Part shown: in pieces, positions 59,919 to 64,000 of the stretch
Numbering within the stretch: position 1 is the stretch's first letter
How the letters are laid out: each line of letters opens with the position of its first letter
DNA from: Iningainema tapete BLCC-T55
GTDB taxonomy: Bacteria; Cyanobacteriota; Cyanobacteriia; Cyanobacteriales; Nostocaceae
Reading direction: 5' to 3'
Assembly: GCF_014698965.1 (NCBI RefSeq)
Contig: NZ_JACXAE010000057.1
Location: 1-64,000, forward strand
DNA length: 64,000 nucleotides
Notes under the pieces: generated by a model
Databases searched by the model: none
Told to the model about the DNA's origin: nothing
The model's input: the letters and a program-made list of their open reading frames with translations, nothing else
Position numbers and translations under genes: made by a program

Positions 59919-61091
59919 CAGTAGTATTGCTATGCTATCTATTTGTAAATTATTACATACGTAAATATACTAAAGCTAGAGCAGAAACTCTTTGATAAAG
60001 TTTTTATGAGTATTTGCGTTCAAAAACCAAAATTATATAACAAAACTGTAAAGTTAACTTTGCCCCAAGTACTTAACTAAGTAAATACACTAGTATATTG
60101 ATGTTTACTTTTACATATATTAACTGCATAATTGCTGGATTTTACATGATGAAGGAATTTCTTGATTTGAGGTTTAACTATATTTAATATTAGTTATCTG
60201 TGAATTTAATTAGTAGCAAAGAATTTTATTTTTTCAGAAAAAATAACGAGGTAAAGCTCAAATGAAGTAAGTGTAAAGATTTAATCAAAAAATGGTTTTA
60301 CTCAGAAAAAGCTTGACAAGATGTATGTAAATTTACTATTTAGATATCAGTTGTCTGATTAGCAGCGTAAGGAACTGTTGTATTTTAGTTGATGTAGCGT
60401 GATGAAATATTACTAAGTCTTAGCAAAATCTTAATCAACTAAGGGATTGCTACTTAGTTATGTAGTGGAATGCTCATATTTAATTGCACAAATACTCGTA
60501 GAGTTTGTTAACTTTTAAGTGCGAGCGCCCACAATAAATTAATCGGCAATTTCCATGTGTAACACACAAGACTAAAAAAACAAGAAAAAGTTACAAATGC
60601 CAAGTGCTACAGCGATCATGTTTCATGTTGTGAAAAATCTTTATAGATTGTTTACAATCAAACATACCTACTCTGTAACATATTGTGGTTAAATACTTGG
60701 TAATTTAAGCAAAGTGCGGTAAACACTTGGCAGAGTTGAGAAAGTCCCTGTATATCTTGTAGATACAAGTAGAAGTCTGAATAAGATTTTTATTCTGTCT
60801 TCAAGATTTATAAAATTAGTGTTCCCAGATCATTCACCAGCCATGTTTAAAGCAAACCAATAAGATTATTTAGTTAAATAATCGCCATTTCACAGGCAGT
60901 AATTGCACTACCATACACTGTTGCTATTAAGGTAAACAGCAGCCATGTTTTTCACAAATCTTTTCAGGGATATTAACTACTGCCAAATAAATAGGCAATG
61001 TAACTCTTCCCTAACCGAATTAGAGAAGAAAATTTACTCAAAATTATGCTGAATCTTAAAGAAGTAAAACTTTACTTAGCCCAGGGATAAA
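59919..61091. other. Long untranslated region upstream of exporter 2
   Basis: No gene is supported. It contains the promoter at 60313-60342 that matches the one before exporter 1. The distance from promoter to the leader element is nearly the same in both loci, which suggests that the whole arrangement was duplicated. Confidence 0.5.
60313..60342 (+). promoter_or_regulatory. Conserved promoter with internal palindrome, exporter 2
   Basis: TTGACA (60313-60318), 18 bases, then TATTTA (60337-60342). The spacer carries TGTATGTAAATTTAC as in the copy before exporter 1, while sequence on both sides has diverged. Conservation of boxes, spacing and palindrome argues for function. Confidence 0.6.
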
Positions 61092-61262
61092 TCCCCCGAT
61101 ACCGCTAATATCAGGGGAATCCAAGGGTTAGCTGCCTATGTATTAACTGTTTAAATAGCCAAGGATTGGCTATCTAATCTTGCAGCTGTGATTCTTAGAC
61201 CAGTCATAACAGCTGCTGTAGACGTGTATGTCCACTTTTTTCGGGGCAACTGGTAGTAATCA
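61092..61262 (+). ncRNA. Structured leader RNA candidate, exporter 2
   Basis: This matches the exporter 1 leader in order of elements: TCCCCCGATA/TATCAGGGGA (61092-61101/61109-61118), GGGTTAGCTGCCTAT, the hairpin ATAGCC/GGCTAT (61155-61160/61168-61173), GCAGCTGTGA, ACAGCTGC and GGCAACTGGTA before an ATG. Several paired bases differ from the first copy on both sides of the helix. GCAGCTGT can pair upstream (AGCTGC, 61130-61135) or downstream (ACAGCTGC, 61209-61216). Confidence 0.55.
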
Positions 61263-61349
61263 TGACACACATTTGTAGTCGAAAACAAGCTTTGCGCGGG
61301 AGAAAAATTAACGCTCGCCATCCAATGACTTTAAGTTGGGGGTAAGAGA
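61263..61349 (+). CDS. Possible upstream ORF in the exporter 2 leader
   Basis: The ATG here is at the position equivalent to the exporter 1 start codon, directly after the conserved GGCAACTGGTA. It opens a 28-codon Arg/Lys-rich frame (HICSRKQALRGRKINARHPM) that ends TAA immediately before the ATG at 61350. It may be a translated leader peptide or a relic of the original N-terminus after an insertion. Confidence 0.35.
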
Positions 61350-64000
61350 ATGTCAATGATTTTGTCTCCTGCTATGCTCGCTCAACAACTAGCAGCTAGC
61401 GAGTGTGAAAAGCTAACTGAAACTGAACTGCTTTTATGCGCTCAGGCGGTAGAAACTATTGAACCACCTTGTGCCAAACAATTTTGGCGATCGTTAGATG
61501 CCAGCGCCGGTATATATATAGTTGTTGCAGGTAAAGTAAGACTGCTGGACGAAAGTGATAATTTAATTGCCACGCTTGGCGCAGGTTCATCCTTTGGGCA
61601 AGCAACTTTATTTCGTGAAGATAACTTTGGACAATATACTGCCAGAGCTTCTACTAACTTGAAGCTTTGTTATCTCAAACAAGATGTGTTGCAGCCGTTG
61701 ATGGATAAACATCCACAAATCCGCACTCATTTATATCAGCAAGCTGAACTGTGGGATTTGCTACTGATATGCCGCCATAAGATACAATCGTCGCCACCAT
61801 CTGATGTGCAAGCTATGCACAAAGCTCTATCCTTGTTTAAACGACAAAAGATAGATATCTCAGACAATGTCTCTCTTCCGGCAGATGTAAAAGCGTTATT
61901 ACTTTACAAAGGAGAGTTGCAAAATTATAACAATCACAGCTTAACACCAGGAAAAATTTATGTAAACCCTAATAAAAGTAATTGGCACACCAACAAACCA
62001 ACAATTGTTTATATTCTCCGAGATTCTGATTGGTTAGCTTGCCTCGCTTATTGGTCAAAATTAGCATTAATTGATGATGGCTCAACTAGTGTAGAGCCGA
62101 TCTCACCGCCCAATCGCAGTAACGTTATTCCATTTCGGCAACCACAACCAGCGCCAAAACCAAAATCAAAAAAACGACTTGCCTACTTTCCCAGCCCAAA
62201 GCAAAAAGTAGGGCATTGGTGGCAAAAGCTCAGTAAGCAGTATCCCTTTTATGCACAACACAGTGCCTCTGATTGTGGGGCAGCCTGCCTTGTCATGATT
62301 GGGCTCTACTGGGGCAAGCAGTTTAGTTTGAATAGGTTGCGAGATTTAGCTAACACCAACCGTAGTGGGGTAGACTTACGCTCTTTGGCAGCAGCAGCAG
62401 AAAGCATCGGCTTTGCTAGTCGCCCAGTCAAAGCCACCTTCGCTAAATTAGCAGAACAATCCCTACCAGCGATCGCTCACTGGGAAGGCAAACACTACAT
62501 AGTAGTTAATGAAATCACAAACAAGCAGGTAATTGTTAGCGATCCTGCCATTGGCATACGGAAACTAACTAAAAACGAATTCATCGCAGGTTGGAGTGGA
62601 TATGCATTATTATTGCAGCCCACCTCCGAACTCAAAGAAACAGAAGAAGCAGCTACAGGATTCTGGCAGTTTTTCGACATCATCAAACCCCATTGGAAAG
62701 TACTGCTAGAAGTATTTGTCGCTTCTGTCTTACTGCAAATCTTTGGACTAGTCACACCCCTATTCACCCAATTGCTCTTCGACAGAGTGATTGTACAAGG
62801 TAGCACAGCCACTTTAAACGCAATTGGTTTGGGTTTGCTAGTTTTTGGTTTGTTCCGCCTTACCATGAGTGGAGTACGGCAATATCTACTAGCACACACA
62901 GCTAACCGTGTGGGCATAGCCTTGCTAGTAGGCTTTATGAAACATACCTTCCGATTGCCCCTAGCATTTTTTGAAACACGTTACGTCGGCGACATTGTTT
63001 CTCGCATCCAAGAAAACCAGAAAATTCAGCGCTTCCTCACTGGCGAGACGCTAGGAATCGTTCTGGATTTTATGACAGTGTTTATCTACCTGGGATTAAT
63101 GTTCTGGTACAACTGGCGTTTAACATTGCTAGTACTAGTCATTGTGCCACCTTATTTCATCTTGGCGTTCACTGTAACACCTTTGTTGCGGCGGATTTCT
63201 CGAGAGATTTTTAATGCTTCTGCAGAAGAAAACAGTTATTTAATTGAAGCCCTTACCGGAATTCGCTCAATTCGCTCAATGGCAGTTGAACAAACTGTTC
63301 GGTGGCATTGGGAAGAACAGCTATATAAATTAGTCAAAAAAGGTTTTTCTGGGCAGGTAATTAACATCCGCCTTTCTTTAATTAGTGGCACTATCGATCT
63401 GTTTAGCAATACTGCATTACTCTGGTTTGGCGCATGGCTAGTGATTAACCAGCAACTCACGATTGGACAATTAGTTGCTTTCAATATGTTGATTGGCAAC
63501 GTCCTTGGTCCTTTTCAACGGCTGGCGGGGCTGTGGAATCAATTGCAGGAAATAGTTATTTCCACTGAGCGCATTAATGATGTCATCCAAGCAGAGCCGG
63601 AAGAAGATTTACAAAATAAACCCCGCCAGTCTCTGCGCAAACTGCAAGGGAGAATTCGTTTTGAAAATGTAACTTTTCGCTATCACTCTCAAAATGATAC
63701 GAACGTGCTACAAAATCTTAGTTTTGAGATTCAGCCAGAGCAAACTGTGGCAGTTGTCGGGCGTAGCGGTTCCGGAAAAACTACCCTTTCCAAATTAATT
63801 TTGGGTTTATACCTTCCGACAGAAGGCAAAGTGTTGATTGATGGTCTAGATGTGACGACTATTTCCCTCCGTTCGCTGCGATCGCAGTTTGGTGTTGTCT
63901 CACAAGATACCTTTCTGTTTGGCGGTACGGTGAGGGAAAACATCAGTATCGCTTACCCACAAGCCTCTATAGAAGAGATCATTGATGCGGCACGTCTTGC
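61350..64000 (+). CDS. Peptidase-containing ABC exporter with cNMP-binding-like N-terminus (exporter 2), partial
   Basis: The gene runs off the window end after about 883 codons; the ATG at 61350 has a GGGGGT ribosome site. The layout equals exporter 1: cNMP-binding-like domain (AGIYIVVAGKVRLLDE, GAGSSFGQATLF), C39 peptidase with Cys309 in SDCGAAC, His in GKHYIVVNE and Asp in VSDPAIG, membrane domain, and ATPase with GRSGSGKTT (about 803-811). The signature and Walker B lie beyond the end. Similarity to exporter 1 is high throughout, lowest in the linker after the first domain. No HlyD gene is seen upstream. Confidence 0.92.
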   Translation, partial: MSMILSPAMLAQQLAASECEKLTETELLLCAQAVETIEPPCAKQFWRSLDASAGIYIVVAGKVRLLDESDNLIATLGAGSSFGQATLFREDNFGQYTARASTNLKLCYLKQDVLQPLMDKHPQIRTHLYQQAELWDLLLICRHKIQSSPPSDVQAMHKALSLFKRQKIDISDNVSLPADVKALLLYKGELQNYNNHSLTPGKIYVNPNKSNWHTNKPTIVYILRDSDWLACLAYWSKLALIDDGSTSVEPISPPNRSNVIPFRQPQPAPKPKSKKRLAYFPSPKQKVGHWWQKLSKQYPFYAQHSASDCGAACLVMIGLYWGKQFSLNRLRDLANTNRSGVDLRSLAAAAESIGFASRPVKATFAKLAEQSLPAIAHWEGKHYIVVNEITNKQVIVSDPAIGIRKLTKNEFIAGWSGYALLLQPTSELKETEEAATGFWQFFDIIKPHWKVLLEVFVASVLLQIFGLVTPLFTQLLFDRVIVQGSTATLNAIGLGLLVFGLFRLTMSGVRQYLLAHTANRVGIALLVGFMKHTFRLPLAFFETRYVGDIVSRIQENQKIQRFLTGETLGIVLDFMTVFIYLGLMFWYNWRLTLLVLVIVPPYFILAFTVTPLLRRISREIFNASAEENSYLIEALTGIRSIRSMAVEQTVRWHWEEQLYKLVKKGFSGQVINIRLSLISGTIDLFSNTALLWFGAWLVINQQLTIGQLVAFNMLIGNVLGPFQRLAGLWNQLQEIVISTERINDVIQAEPEEDLQNKPRQSLRKLQGRIRFENVTFRYHSQNDTNVLQNLSFEIQPEQTVAVVGRSGSGKTTLSKLILGLYLPTEGKVLIDGLDVTTISLRSLRSQFGVVSQDTFLFGGTVRENISIAYPQASIEEIIDAARL

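Overview
The window is from a filamentous, heterocyst-forming cyanobacterium (Nostocales). The evidence is a HetP-family gene with HetR-like operator sequences upstream, HIP1 octamers (GCGATCGC) in many genes, a CYP110-like P450, GUN4, a cyanobacterial-type NADP-isocitrate dehydrogenase, and many copies of short Nostoc-like palindromes (GTAGAGACG...CGTCTCTAC). I see no rRNA, tRNA, CRISPR array or intact insertion sequence.

Region 1 (about 0.4-7.4 kb) is an accessory island. It holds a DUF433/PIN-like pair with a damaged second copy, a HigBA/RelE-XRE type toxin-antitoxin pair, two HNH endonuclease remnants, and a minus-strand five-gene run. That run looks like a deletion-worn member of the cyanobacterial MoxR/SAV_2336-type multi-component conflict systems: a caspase-like fragment, a chimeric AAA+ protein, a SAV_2336-like N-terminal domain, a PD-(D/E)xK-like protein, and a receiver protein with Glu in place of the phosphoacceptor Asp.

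Region 2 (7.4-20.5 kb) is mostly core metabolism: a sugar-type ABC ATPase, GUN4, icd, an agmatinase-family ureohydrolase, an inositol-phosphatase-family enzyme, a methyltransferase, a DUF4336 protein, a lytic transglycosylase, an FAD hydroxylase and a [2Fe-2S] thioredoxin-like ferredoxin.

Region 3 (20.9-42.6 kb) mixes accessory and surface genes. It has an FG-GAP propeller, a very large nuclease-like/NACHT/WD40 STAND protein, several small and mostly broken toxin-antitoxin modules, a P450, a histidine kinase/DUF4079/DM13 operon, an EamA transporter, a BcsA-like glycosyltransferase, a caspase-nSTAND protein divergent from a trypco1-like small gene, and a GH116 glycosidase.

Region 4 (42.6-64 kb) is the most distinctive. 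After a decayed ABC-exporter remnant and a HetP-family gene, two paralogous peptidase-C39 ABC exporters with cNMP-binding-like N-termini (47.2 and 61.35 kb) are each preceded by the same arrangement: a conserved promoter with an internal GTAAATTTAC palindrome, about 0.9 kb of leader, and a structured RNA-like element with compensatory stems just before the start. The first exporter forms an operon with an HlyD adaptor and a parvulin-like protein. Downstream come two double-glycine precursor-like proteins, a serine-rich small protein, an RTX protein, a TPR-glycosyltransferase and two PEP-CTERM proteins. The N-terminal domain of the RTX protein is homologous to the bodies of both PEP-CTERM proteins, so one domain family seems to be exported by two different routes. 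I read the region as a secretion and peptide-export island with its own shared regulation.
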